Assembly (NCBI RefSeq): GCF_017377855.1
Contig: NZ_JAFREP010000004.1
Location: 310,001-374,000 of the forward strand
Length of the DNA stretch: 64,000 bases
DNA from: Acanthopleuribacter pedis
Lineage (GTDB): Bacteria; Acidobacteriota; Holophagae; Acanthopleuribacterales; Acanthopleuribacteraceae
Direction of reading: 5' to 3'
In this document: positions 44,765 to 54,592 of the stretch, one piece after another
How the letters are laid out: every line of letters begins with the position of its first letter
How positions within the stretch are numbered: position 1 is the stretch's first letter
Program-made: the position numbers and the translations under genes
Notes under the pieces: generated by a model
What the model was told of the DNA's origin: nothing
Seen by the model: only the letters and a program-made list of their open reading frames with translations
Database searches by the model: none

Positions 44765-45276
44765 GGTGCAATTTTGGCGACCATGACGACCTTGGTTTTC
44801 GAGAGGCTGTCATGCCAAGCACGGATCTCATCGGAAAAGAGAATGGAAAGGTGGTCGAAAGGAATGTTGCGGGCGAAGCTACGACCCACGATTTGACCGA
44901 AGGAGGGTTTGTCCCCGTCTTGCGTGACGACCATGGTCCCGGTCAGCCATTTTGCCGGTGAACGCTGGAATAGCGTTTCGAAGAAAACGTAATAAGCCAC
45001 GGTCATTAAAAGGGTGATGGGGAACGCAAATTGGTCAACCAGGCTGAAATAGCTCTGAAAAGCGGCGGATTCAGGGCCCGCCGCTGCCGCGACGACCATG
45101 CCGGAAACAAAGAAAAAGGCAGTGATTAAAACTTGGCTCACAAGGATGTCGAGTAAGTTGTTACAGAAACGACGGCCCAATGATGCCGAGATCAAAAGGT
45201 CGGCGTCAATACCGCTGCCTTGGGCATAGTCGGAGGGCGTGGCGTTTAGATTGTCGGCAATATAGGGATTTTCCAT
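44761..45276 (-). CDS. RDD-family membrane protein
   Basis: A 171-residue inner membrane protein. SLGRRFCNNLLDILVSQVLIT carries the Arg and Asp of the RDD signature at the start of the first helix (about 33-58). A second helix is LVDQFAFPITLLMTVAYYVFF, followed by the typical cytosolic LFQRSPAKWLTGTMVV and SFGQIVGRSFARNIPFD. RDD proteins are thought to be transporters or ion-related, without a firm assignment. The ATG at 45276 follows GAGG at nine bases; the frame continues upstream without coding character. Confidence 0.85.
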   Translation of the reverse strand: MENPYIADNLNATPSDYAQGSGIDADLLISASLGRRFCNNLLDILVSQVLITAFFFVSGMVVAAAAGPESAAFQSYFSLVDQFAFPITLLMTVAYYVFFETLFQRSPAKWLTGTMVVTQDGDKPSFGQIVGRSFARNIPFDHLSILFSDEIRAWHDSLSKTKVVMVAKIAP

Positions 45277-45801
45277 GGGTCGATACCTCAAAAAGGAGAA
45301 AAGCGGGACAACTTGGCCAAACCCATTGGCCCGGCGATCGCTTTTCTCTGGATTCTCCGCGTTCTCAACGCGGGTCGGCAAACGTTGGATTTGCCTGCTC
45401 ACCAATCTTTCGCGCGGTTTTGGCGCAAATCTGGTGAAAGAAAAATGAAAAAGAGGTGATTTTGGGTCTTTGCGAGGGTTTGCATGTGGTTTCCGGCCGA
45501 TCCAATCGCTTGGCGCCTTGGCGCAACCAAAACGCTGAAAGGCTTCTCTGCTTTTCTGGCTAGGTAGTTGTACTTAGTTGGGCTTTTTTAAATTGAGTAG
45601 CCGCCTCCATTGTGACTTGAGCCGTGGGGCGCTAGGCTTATCACACGCATTCATGTTTGTCCTGCTGCTTCACCTTTATTCCTTCCGCGGCGCCGGCCCG
45701 GAATGCTCGTCCGTGTTCCGTCCTGCCCGTGAACACCCGCGGTAAGCCTCCCGGCCCTATTGTCTCGCGGGCGGGTCAACCCGTGTCTTGATGGAGGCTC
45801 T
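45277..45801. other. Intergenic region between divergent RDD and propeller genes
   Basis: A 525-bp gap. It is AT-richer than the flanking genes around 45540-45600. I see no gene, repeat or obvious promoter consensus; the promoters for both divergent genes should lie here. Confidence 0.4.
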
Positions 45802-48800
45802 ATGATCGTTCGTCGTGTTTTGTATGTTTCGGCCCTCGCGGCCTTGTTTTTGATTTCAATGCTGTCGGTATGGCCGCCGCCACCGGGGGCGGCCGGCCTT
45901 TCGCAAGGGTCGGCGCCAACGCCGACCATCATCGATCCTCACGCATTAACCGCTTATTTGTCGCGGCAAATGGCCGCCGCCGAACCGGGTTCACCCGAGG
46001 CAATGAACTACGCGCGCCTGATCAAAAAAGTAAAAATGAAAATGCGGCAGACGGCGCGACCCGAAAACCCGGGCATGTTAATCGAAGCCTTTGCCCAACT
46101 CAAAACAGACATCAACGGCCAAGGTTACCAAGCGGGTTATCGCATCGAGGCCGTCAAGGAAGTACGCACGCGTGGGGTGGTTGCCAAGAAACGGGCCGAT
46201 TGGACTGAAATTGGACCCGGTAACGTCAGCGGTCGCATCCGCACCGTAGTGGTTGACCCCGACGATCCGACGATGAATACCTGGTTCGTGGCATCCATTG
46301 GCGGCGGTGTGTGGAAAACCAGCGACGGTGGTGCTTCCTGGCGTCATCTCACGGCTGATTTGGGCACGCTTTGCATCACCACCTTGGTGCAGTCCCGTTC
46401 CAATCCCAACGTCCTTTATGCCGGGACCGGCATGGGTTACGGGCGCGTGGTGGATTTGATCGGCAGCGGTATTTGGAAATCCACGGATCGCGGCGAGAGC
46501 TGGACCCAGTTGGCGTCCACCGCCGAGGGTCAACTCCTGGAAGCGATTAACCGTATCGTGGTAGATCCCAACAACGAAAACCTGGTGATTGTGTGCAGCA
46601 ACGACGGCTTCAGTCACATGGGTCCCAAGGGCGGCGAACGCAAATCCGGTATTTTCCGTTCTACCGACGGCGGCATGAGCTGGACGCAAACCTTCGACGC
46701 GGACGCTGTCCTAGGGACGACCACCGACAACCGCGTGCAGCAAATTGTGGCCGATCCCACCAATTTCAACCGGCTCTACGCCACCGTGAACGAGGTCGGC
46801 GTGGTCCGCTCCAACGACGCCGGGCAAACCTGGTCGATTTCTGCCGACCATTTCGCCGACCCTTCCGATGTGGGCGTACCCTCGGGCAATGGGTTCGGCT
46901 TGGCCGGCATTTCAGTCCGGGTTGAGATGGCCGTGGCGCCTTCCGACCCCAACCGCCTTTACGCCGCGGTGGAACGGCCACGCGGGATCGCTGATCTGTA
47001 CATGTCACGCGACGGCGGGGATTCTTGGGTGTTGGTCGAAGATACCGGCAACGATCCCAACTGGTTTAACGCCTTCGGCCAGAGCGGCGCCGCCGGTTAT
47101 ACCGCCGGTTGGTTTGACAACTGCATCGCGGTTCACCCCACCAATCCCGACATGGTGTTTGTCGGTGGTGTGAACATCTATCGACTGATCATTAATCCCG
47201 ATGCGGCCAACCGCACCAGCACCTTGTCCGCCTATTGGCTGGTCAACAATTTCGGGGTCGACAATGTTCACGCCGACCACCACTGGCTGGAAATCTTGCC
47301 GCATCCTACCGATCCCAACGGGATTCGCATCCTCAACGGCAACGACGGCGGGGTCGCGCTTTCCGACGACGGCGGCGTGAGTTGGACCGAATTTCGCGGC
47401 ATGCGGACCAGCCAGTTTTACGGGGCCGCCAAGAAACCCGGCGAAAACGTGTACATCGCCGGCGCGCAAGACAACGGTACTTGGGTTTCCGGTTCGGATC
47501 CCGACATCAATTCTTCCTGGCGCGCGGTGGTTGGCGGCGATGGGTTCGAGGCGGTTTGGCATGCGGCCAATCCCAATTTGGTTTTGGGCAACTCGCAATT
47601 TAACGGCATCGCCCGCTCCGAAAATGCCGGATTGAGTTTCGTGCCCGCCCGGCCGACCGGTGCCGGTTTCGGCCCCTTCATCACCAAAATCGGCTACGGC
47701 AATACCGATCCCGATTTGATTTTTGCGGTCAGCACCAACGGCGTCAGTCGCTCCGACGATTTCGGCAAAACGTGGACGCTTTCCCCGGTGAATGGCAACT
47801 GGTTGGGTTACCGACCCTTTGACAACGTCGAGGTTTCCGAGGCCGATCCGCAAGTGGTCTGGATTTCCTCGCGCTTGGATGTGGATCCCGCGGGCGGCGC
47901 CCGCGGCGGGGTACACGTCTCGACCGACAGCGGTTTGACCTTTACCGAAATCTCCGCCAATTTGCCAAGCGACCTCACCGAACCCTCGGGTTTGGCCCCG
48001 GACCCGGTTGATCCCCAAACCTGTTACATTCTGTTCTCTGCGCCCGGCCGTGCCAAAGTCATGCGTACCCATGACTTGGGGCAAACCTGGACCGACCTGT
48101 CCGGTTTTGCCGAGGGCGCGGATCGCGGCTTCCCCGATGTTGCCGTGTTTGACTTGCAGGTGATGCCTTTTGATCGCAACATCCTGTGGGCGGCCACGGA
48201 AATCGGTTTGTTCGTTAGCGAGGACGACGGCGCCACTTGGGCCTTTGATCCCGGCCTGCCCCATGTGGCGATTTTCGAGCTAAAAATCCAAGAAGAGCAA
48301 ATTCTGGCTTCGACCCAAGGTCGCGGCATTTGGACCGCCCGAGTGCCGGAAATGGCCGACTACCAATATCCCGAGGCAACCCTGTCGCCGCGGCTCAGCA
48401 CGCTCGCGCTCGATGCGCGCGGCAACGTGCAAATCGGCTTTGACGCGCGTTCGGCTTACGATCAGGTTGAACTGCTGATCAACGGTGAGGCGCAATTACG
48501 GTTTGCCGCCAATGCAGCACCCTTCAGCGATTTGGTATTGTTCCCGCGTGACACGGACGGAACCGTCACCGCGCGGGTGGTCGCAACCAAGGACGGCCGT
48601 GTTTATCAATCCCCCACCAAACAGGTGAATGTGGTGGCCCGCGCGCCGGTGACCACCTTTAGCACCACCTTTGACACGGGCGGCGATTTCGGCGATTTCC
48701 TGCTCAACGGTTTTATCGCGAACATCCCCGCCGGGTTTGATTCGTCCCTGTTGAGCACAGTCACGCCCTACCCCACCAACAACGATTTGACCGCCACCTT

Positions 48801-50562
48801 GGCCACGCCCCTGATTGTGCCGAGCAGCAACGCGGTGATACGGTTCGACGAAATTGCACTGGTCGAACCGGGTACCGGTTCCGGCGTTTTTGGCGATCCC
48901 CAGTTTTGGGATTATGTGGTCGTGGAAGGTAGTTCGGACGGTGCGGAATGGAAAGCGCTGGCACCGGGTTACGATGCGCGGGCGCACGCCGATTGGCTGG
49001 CCGCCTACAACAACGGGAGCAGTGTGTCGGTCGACCTCTATAAGTCTCGTGAAATCAACGTGCTCGATACCTTTTCGGCTGGGGAGCAAATCCAAATTCG
49101 GTTTCGGCTCCACAGCGACGCCGGGGTGACCGGGGTGGGTTGGCTCATCGACAACTTGACCATTTTTCCGGGGAGCACCCCCGCCACGCTTGGCAACGAC
49201 ACCCTGTTCCCCTGGGTCTCCCAAAACGAGGTGTTTGAAAGTGTGCTGGTCATCAACAACCCCTCCGATCAGCCCGTTCGTTACCAGTTAACCGCCTTAC
49301 GCGAGGGCGGTAGTGGTGAACGCACCGCGCTGACCACCTTGGCACCCGGCGCATTCACCGCGGCAACACCCGCCGAACTCTTCCCCAGCATCAACAACGG
49401 GACCGGCCTCAGCATTCGTCTGTCGGCTGAATCGGACGCGTTGCGCGGTCGTTGGGTCACCAACAACCTGAGCGCGGCGACCGGCGCTTCCCCGTCCCAA
49501 GGGGTGGGTGTCGATCTCAATGCGCTCCAGGGTGGTAACTCGGAGCAGGCGGGAACCCGCATTATCTTCAACTACTTACCGCAAAGCGCGGGCATGACCT
49601 CGGCGCCGGTGGTGGTGAATGTCGGTAACAATCCCACCGATGTGACCCTGTCTTTCTACGCCGCCGACGGCAGCTTGCTGCTGCGTGATACCCAAAGCTT
49701 GCAGGGTTTGCAGCCCAACCAACCCTTTGCACGGGTGGTCGGCGATTTGCTCGACAGCGGGGGCCGCGATGTGACCCTGGTGGCTGAATCCAGTGGGGAA
49801 CCGATCACCGGGGTGACCTTTGTTTTTAACGAGCAAGGCGAAACCGCGATCGGCAACGCCGCGGCGACCCTCGGGGCCGCTGATCGGCCGCGTGATTTGG
49901 TTTATGCCTGGGTCTCCAACAGCGATGACTTCGAAAGTGTGGTGGTGGCCAACAACCTGGCCGAAACGGCCGCGCAAGTTACCTTGACCGCGCGTCGCGC
50001 CGATGGTTCGGAGGAAAGCGTCTCTCGCACAATCGGCGCGGGCGGTTTCCTTGCCGAACAAGCTTCCTCGTTGTTTCCCACGCTTGGCAAGGGTCCCGGT
50101 TACACCGTGACCTTGACCGCCGCGACCGGGAACCTCTACGGGGCTTGGGTGACCAACAACCTCAAGGCCGCCTCCGGTCAGTCACCGGCACAAGGGATCG
50201 CCGTTGAGGTGCCCCGTGCCGGCGACGGTCCGCGTCAACGCTCCGGTGAAGTCGTGTTGTTTGGTTATCTGCCAGGACAGAACGGCTTTTTCTCCGCCCC
50301 GGTTGTGGTGAACCTGCACGACCAACCGGTGAATGTCACCTTGACCTTTACCAACCGAGTCGGCGAGGTGTTGTTCACGCAAACCTTGGAAAACCTGGGT
50401 CCCAACCAACCCTATGCGGTGGTGGTCCAACAACTCATTGCCGGTTTGAATCAGGACGTCCAGATGACGGCCCGATCTTCCGGCGGCCCGATCACCGGGG
50501 TTGCCTTTGTCTTCAACGGCGGCAACGAACCGGCCATCGGCAATGTCAACGTGATTGACTAG
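45802..50562 (+). CDS. Secreted Asp-box beta-propeller protein with repeated C-terminal domains
   Basis: A 1586-residue exported protein. Residues 1-32 are a signal peptide (VLYVSALAALFLISML). About 140-850 is a sortilin/VPS10-like or sialidase-like propeller with many Asp-box motifs (SxDxGxSW: TSDGGASWRHL, STDRGESWTQL, STDGGMSWTQT, SDDGGVSWTEF). About 950-1120 is a beta-sandwich with DTGGDFGDF...GVGWLIDNL like the MAM/jelly-roll types. About 1130-1586 consists of four alternating modules, A (WVS..FESVLVINNP..., WVTNNL) and B (SAPVVVN...ITGVTFVFN), in the order A-B-A-B. Asp-box propellers bind proteins or glycans; no hydrolase active site could be assigned. It precedes a sensor kinase by 61 bp. 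Confidence 0.82.
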   Translation: MIVRRVLYVSALAALFLISMLSVWPPPPGAAGLSQGSAPTPTIIDPHALTAYLSRQMAAAEPGSPEAMNYARLIKKVKMKMRQTARPENPGMLIEAFAQLKTDINGQGYQAGYRIEAVKEVRTRGVVAKKRADWTEIGPGNVSGRIRTVVVDPDDPTMNTWFVASIGGGVWKTSDGGASWRHLTADLGTLCITTLVQSRSNPNVLYAGTGMGYGRVVDLIGSGIWKSTDRGESWTQLASTAEGQLLEAINRIVVDPNNENLVIVCSNDGFSHMGPKGGERKSGIFRSTDGGMSWTQTFDADAVLGTTTDNRVQQIVADPTNFNRLYATVNEVGVVRSNDAGQTWSISADHFADPSDVGVPSGNGFGLAGISVRVEMAVAPSDPNRLYAAVERPRGIADLYMSRDGGDSWVLVEDTGNDPNWFNAFGQSGAAGYTAGWFDNCIAVHPTNPDMVFVGGVNIYRLIINPDAANRTSTLSAYWLVNNFGVDNVHADHHWLEILPHPTDPNGIRILNGNDGGVALSDDGGVSWTEFRGMRTSQFYGAAKKPGENVYIAGAQDNGTWVSGSDPDINSSWRAVVGGDGFEAVWHAANPNLVLGNSQFNGIARSENAGLSFVPARPTGAGFGPFITKIGYGNTDPDLIFAVSTNGVSRSDDFGKTWTLSPVNGNWLGYRPFDNVEVSEADPQVVWISSRLDVDPAGGARGGVHVSTDSGLTFTEISANLPSDLTEPSGLAPDPVDPQTCYILFSAPGRAKVMRTHDLGQTWTDLSGFAEGADRGFPDVAVFDLQVMPFDRNILWAATEIGLFVSEDDGATWAFDPGLPHVAIFELKIQEEQILASTQGRGIWTARVPEMADYQYPEATLSPRLSTLALDARGNVQIGFDARSAYDQVELLINGEAQLRFAANAAPFSDLVLFPRDTDGTVTARVVATKDGRVYQSPTKQVNVVARAPVTTFSTTFDTGGDFGDFLLNGFIANIPAGFDSSLLSTVTPYPTNNDLTATLATPLIVPSSNAVIRFDEIALVEPGTGSGVFGDPQFWDYVVVEGSSDGAEWKALAPGYDARAHADWLAAYNNGSSVSVDLYKSREINVLDTFSAGEQIQIRFRLHSDAGVTGVGWLIDNLTIFPGSTPATLGNDTLFPWVSQNEVFESVLVINNPSDQPVRYQLTALREGGSGERTALTTLAPGAFTAATPAELFPSINNGTGLSIRLSAESDALRGRWVTNNLSAATGASPSQGVGVDLNALQGGNSEQAGTRIIFNYLPQSAGMTSAPVVVNVGNNPTDVTLSFYAADGSLLLRDTQSLQGLQPNQPFARVVGDLLDSGGRDVTLVAESSGEPITGVTFVFNEQGETAIGNAAATLGAADRPRDLVYAWVSNSDDFESVVVANNLAETAAQVTLTARRADGSEESVSRTIGAGGFLAEQASSLFPTLGKGPGYTVTLTAATGNLYGAWVTNNLKAASGQSPAQGIAVEVPRAGDGPRQRSGEVVLFGYLPGQNGFFSAPVVVNLHDQPVNVTLTFTNRVGEVLFTQTLENLGPNQPYAVVVQQLIAGLNQDVQMTARSSGGPITGVAFVFNGGNEPAIGNVNVID

Positions 50563-50572
50563 TTGAGAACCG

Positions 50573-50600
50573 TGGCGCGGGGAGCGCTATTCCCGCGCCA
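50573..50600 (+). promoter_or_regulatory. Hairpin between propeller gene and histidine kinase
   Basis: TGGCGCGGG (50573-50581) pairs perfectly with CCCGCGCCA (50592-50600) over a ten-base loop within the 61-bp gap. No T run follows, so it is not a full terminator; it could lower downstream expression or protect the 3' end of the long upstream mRNA. Confidence 0.55.
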
Positions 50601-50623
50601 TTGGGTTCTGGGACGGTGGCAAC

Positions 50624-53600
50624 ATGTTGCATGCTTTGTTGTGGTTGATGGTTTGGGATGGTGCCGGGGAACCGGTTTTGCCGGAGCGCCTTCGTTTCGA
50701 GCACATTAGCGTGGAACACGGCTTGTCGCAGAGCACGGCTCAGACCATGATTCAAGATCAAGCCGGCTATTTGTGGATTGGTACCTTTATCGGGTTGAAC
50801 CGCTACGACGGCTACCGCTTCGAAACCTTTCGCCATGATCCCGCTAATCCTCAATCGCTTCCTTCCAACCATGTCAACGCACTGATGGAAGACCACCGCG
50901 GCCGGTTATGGATCGCCACCATGGGTGGTCTCTGCCGTTACGATGGTCGCGATACCTCGGCACCCCGTTTTCACAGGTTTCCCGTGAATCCAGACGATGA
51001 AAACGCGTTGTTCGGGGACGACATCACCCATGTTTTACAAGATCACCGCGGTGACATTTGGGTGGCGAGCCGCGGTATGTTGCACCGTTACCGTGAGGCG
51101 CATGATGATTTTGAACGGTTTTCCGTGCCCCACTACCAAATTACCGGATTGGCCGAGGATCGCTGGGGGCGTCTTTGGGTTGCCACCGTTCACGGGATGG
51201 TGATGTTTGATGTCGCGCGGCAACCCATTACCCTGTTTGGGCTGTATGGCAGGCGTTGCCGGACCGATACCTTCATGCCCATCAACCATGTGACCAGTTT
51301 GTTTCACGATGCCGCCGGCGATTTGTGGGCCGCCTTTCCCGGGGTCGGTATGGTGCTCATTCCCGAGGATGTTTCCGAAAGCCAACCCTTAATGATCAAC
51401 ATCCGGCGGTTGGTGGTGCACGACGGTATCCAGGATCGAGACGGTCTTTTTTGGTTGGCGACCTCTGCCGGGGTGTTGCTGATTGAACCCAAAACCATGG
51501 CTTGGACCCGCGCTTATCACGATCCAAAAAAGCCAGGTTCGCTCTCCACCGACACCACCCATTTTGTGTTTCAGGATCGTCAGGGTACCGTTTGGATCGG
51601 TTCCCTCTTGGGTGGTCTCAACAAATACGTGCCCCACAAGCCTGTTTTCGAGCATTTCAAACCCAATCCGTTTCTTGAGGCGACCCTAAAGGGTGGTTTC
51701 GTCAATTCGTTCAGCGAGGGACCCACCGATGTATTGTGGATTGGATCCCGGCCCGGGCTTTCCGCGTTTCAGGTTTCGGCGCGCCGGTTCCTGCGACTCG
51801 TGGGTGATCCCGCCTTGGACACTATTTTGCAGAATCACCGCGTGGTTGCGCTCCACGTCGATCAACGGGGTGATTTATGGATCGGCGGCGACCGTCAACT
51901 GCTCGTGGTGACCCCCGCCGATTTTGATCCCCTTGCCGGAACCATCGGGTTCCGCAATTTTCGCCGCTATCATGCCCGTGATTTAGGTCGATTCGCCCAT
52001 GTCAGTGGTTTCTTTGAAGATGGCGACACCATGTGGGTGACCACCTTTGGGGCCGGCTTGTTGCGTACCCAAATCGGTGGCGACAGTCATCGCTTCCAGC
52101 GATTTACACAAACTGGAAAACCCGGTTCGCTGAGCAGTCATTTGACCCGCTGTGCATTCCGCGACCGTTTGGGGCAATTGTGGGTGGGTACTTGGCGAAA
52201 TGGGCTCAATCGCATGGATGAGCGCGAGGGTACCTTCACCACCTTTCGAAGTGGGGTTGGGCCTGACCGCCTCAGTGAGGATACCATCACCGCCCTGGCT
52301 CAGAGCGCTCGCGGCAATCGGATTTGGGTGGCCACTTATGGCGGCGGCCTTAATGCGTTGGATCCGGCCACCGGCCGCTTCACCGCGATAACCACCCGCG
52401 ACGGTTTGCCGGACAACACCGTTTACGGGATCCTGGTTCATGGCGATGACCTTTGGGTCAGCACCAACCACGGTATTGCCTGTATTGCTGATGCCGACGA
52501 TCCGGGACGGCGCACCATACGCCGTTACGCCGTACACGACGGGCTCCAAAGCCAGGAGTTCAACCGCGGTGCTTTTTTCAAAGGGCGCGCCGGTTGGATG
52601 GTCATGGGTGGGATTAATGGATTTAACCTTTTTGATCCAAGCACCATGAACGAACCCATCGATGCCGGCGATGTGGTGCTCAGCGATGTGTTTGTGAACG
52701 GCCGCTCCCGTCGTTTTGAAAAACCGCTGCACCAGCTTTCCGAGCTAAGCTTCGGCCCGGAAACCCGAATGATTGGTTTTGCCTTTACCTCGCTTAATTT
52801 CGCCGCGCCCGGCCGCAATCATTACGCCTATCGTTTGGACGGTGTGGATGCCGAATGGCATCAGGCCGAGGATCGAAACTCTTTGCAATACAGTAATTTG
52901 GATCCTGGATCTTACGTGTTGCGTGCCTACACGCTCAATCGTGAGGGTGACCTGAGTGGGCGTGAACTGCGCCTGGCGTTGACCATTGAACCGGCTTTCC
53001 ACCAAACCTGGTTGTTCCGGGCGAGTTTGCTCTTGGCCGTGGGATTGATGATTGGCGGCGTGATTTGGTGGCGTTTCGATACCTTGCAACGGGAGCAGCA
53101 ACGGCGCCGTGACTTTGCGCGCGGTTTAATTGAGGCCCAGGAGCGGGACCGTGCACGGATTGCCGACGAGCTCCACGACAGCTTGGGCCAAAATCTGTTG
53201 GTCATTAATAATGAACTGCAACTCCAGGCCCAAATGCCACACGCGGCGGCGCTCCAAGAAGATCTGATGCAAATGTCCCATTGGGTGGTTGATGCCGTCG
53301 AAGAAGTGCGCCGCATCGCCTACAACCTGCGTCCCCATCAATTGGATCGGCTGGGCCTCAAACGTGCGATTCGTTCCATGGCCAACCTGCTGACCCGCGG
53401 TGGCAATCTTCAACTGAAGCTCGTTTTGGATGACATTGAGGGTTTGCTGGACAAAGAACGCGAAACCCATTTGTTCCGAATTGTGCAGGAAGGCCTGCAT
53501 AATATGGTGCGGCACGCGGGAGCCGATCAGATCGAATTGCACCTGACCCACGCGGCGGATCGTTTGACCATGGTGCTGACCGACAACGGCCGCGGTTTTG

Positions 53601-53746
53601 ATGTCAAAGCCGCCGAACGTTTGGGGAAAGGCATGGGTTTGCGCACCATGGCTGAACGGGCCGATCTCATGGGCGGCATCCTGAAACTCGAATCACAACC
53701 CGGCGGCGGTACCCGGCTGACGCTTACGGTTTCTACGGTGAGGTGA
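50624..53746 (+). CDS. Two-component histidine kinase with reg_prop propeller sensor
   Basis: A 1040-residue sensor kinase. A short export signal (about 1-15) is followed by two seven-bladed propellers of reg_prop repeats (LWIGTFIGLNRYDGY, LWIATMGGLCRYD, VWIGSLLGGLNKY, LWVGTWRNGLNRMD), a Y_Y_Y domain (about 700-780), one transmembrane helix (about 790-812), a HisKA_3 domain with H851 in ELHDSLGQNLL, and HATPase_c (VQEGLHNMVRHAGA, DNGRGFD, GMGLRTMAERA, GGGTRLTL). Kinases of this sensor type respond to polysaccharides in Bacteroidetes. The response regulator gene is three bases downstream. The ribosome site is weak (GGACGGTGG). Confidence 0.93.
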   Translation: MLHALLWLMVWDGAGEPVLPERLRFEHISVEHGLSQSTAQTMIQDQAGYLWIGTFIGLNRYDGYRFETFRHDPANPQSLPSNHVNALMEDHRGRLWIATMGGLCRYDGRDTSAPRFHRFPVNPDDENALFGDDITHVLQDHRGDIWVASRGMLHRYREAHDDFERFSVPHYQITGLAEDRWGRLWVATVHGMVMFDVARQPITLFGLYGRRCRTDTFMPINHVTSLFHDAAGDLWAAFPGVGMVLIPEDVSESQPLMINIRRLVVHDGIQDRDGLFWLATSAGVLLIEPKTMAWTRAYHDPKKPGSLSTDTTHFVFQDRQGTVWIGSLLGGLNKYVPHKPVFEHFKPNPFLEATLKGGFVNSFSEGPTDVLWIGSRPGLSAFQVSARRFLRLVGDPALDTILQNHRVVALHVDQRGDLWIGGDRQLLVVTPADFDPLAGTIGFRNFRRYHARDLGRFAHVSGFFEDGDTMWVTTFGAGLLRTQIGGDSHRFQRFTQTGKPGSLSSHLTRCAFRDRLGQLWVGTWRNGLNRMDEREGTFTTFRSGVGPDRLSEDTITALAQSARGNRIWVATYGGGLNALDPATGRFTAITTRDGLPDNTVYGILVHGDDLWVSTNHGIACIADADDPGRRTIRRYAVHDGLQSQEFNRGAFFKGRAGWMVMGGINGFNLFDPSTMNEPIDAGDVVLSDVFVNGRSRRFEKPLHQLSELSFGPETRMIGFAFTSLNFAAPGRNHYAYRLDGVDAEWHQAEDRNSLQYSNLDPGSYVLRAYTLNREGDLSGRELRLALTIEPAFHQTWLFRASLLLAVGLMIGGVIWWRFDTLQREQQRRRDFARGLIEAQERDRARIADELHDSLGQNLLVINNELQLQAQMPHAAALQEDLMQMSHWVVDAVEEVRRIAYNLRPHQLDRLGLKRAIRSMANLLTRGGNLQLKLVLDDIEGLLDKERETHLFRIVQEGLHNMVRHAGADQIELHLTHAADRLTMVLTDNGRGFDVKAAERLGKGMGLRTMAERADLMGGILKLESQPGGGTRLTLTVSTVR

Positions 53747-53749
53747 ACC

Positions 53750-54379
53750 ATGGCGAAAACGACAATCGTTCTGGCCGACGATCACCCGATCGTTCGCCAG
53801 GGATTTATTCGCATTATCGAGCGGGACGATACCTTTGCGGTGGTGGCCGAGGCGGACAACGGTGATGAAGCGTTGGCCCTCATCCAAGCGTACCAGCCCG
53901 ATATTGCCGTGCTCGATATTGCGATGCCGAAACGCAACGGACTAGAGGTCGCCAAGGCGATGCGCGCCCAGCAATTAACCTGTGTCCCGATTATGCTTAC
54001 CATGTACCGCGACCGTGAGTATTTTGATGAAGCGATGGCGCTGGGCATTAAAGGTTATTTGCTCAAAGACAGTGCCGTCGCCGATTTGCCAGCCTGCCTC
54101 CATGCGGTGGTGCGCGGCGAATGTTACATCAGCCCCGCGCTCAGTGGTTACCTGATCCAGGGCACCGCGGGACCTAAACCTTTGGCGCAATTAACCCCTT
54201 CAGAAACCGCCGTCCTCAAGCTGATCGCCCAAAAGAAGACCAGCAAAGAAATCGCCGATGCCTTGTGCATCAGCTACCGCACCGTGCAAAACCACCGCAC
54301 CAACATGTGTCGCAAATTGGAACTAACCGGGCACAACAGCTTGCTGCACTTCGCCCTCGACCATCGCGCCGAGTTGTAA
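53750..54379 (+). CDS. NarL/LuxR-type response regulator
   Basis: A 209-residue regulator. The receiver domain has D10, D11, phosphoacceptor D56 (DIAVLDIAMP), T84 and K106. The C-terminal LuxR-type helix-turn-helix (about 148-205) has LTPSETAVLKLIAQKKTSKEIADALCISYRTVQNHRTNMCRKLEL. It lies three bases after the histidine kinase stop, so the two form one system. The direct targets are unknown; the propeller protein upstream is the most obvious candidate. A 14-bp palindrome, CCCATTTAAATGGG (54381-54394), follows the stop codon. Confidence 0.95.
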   Translation: MAKTTIVLADDHPIVRQGFIRIIERDDTFAVVAEADNGDEALALIQAYQPDIAVLDIAMPKRNGLEVAKAMRAQQLTCVPIMLTMYRDREYFDEAMALGIKGYLLKDSAVADLPACLHAVVRGECYISPALSGYLIQGTAGPKPLAQLTPSETAVLKLIAQKKTSKEIADALCISYRTVQNHRTNMCRKLELTGHNSLLHFALDHRAEL

Positions 54380-54592
54380 CCCCATTTAAATGGGTATGTG
54401 GCCCGCACCGTGCCCGTCTAGGGCAACCGCTGGGTGATCATCGGGATCCTGTTTGTCGGCCTCTCATTAAGCTTGCCGCTGCTCCTTTTCTTCGCGAAAC
54501 ATGGGCGACAAACTTCAGCCCCTTCGCCCGCGCTTTCTCCCAATTCATGAAAGAATAGCTCTGATGCAAGGGTTGCTTGATGAGGAGTTGCG

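Noticed and set aside
47005..48264. Long antisense ORF of 419 residues under the propeller gene (likewise 38776-39825 under the chemoreceptor)
   Set aside because: Shadow frames caused by high GC at third positions; composition is Gly/Arg/His-rich and no family is recognisable.
54381..54394. Palindrome CCCATTTAAATGGG after the response regulator as a terminator
   Set aside because: No T run and no loop; it may be a protein-binding site but cannot be called a terminator.
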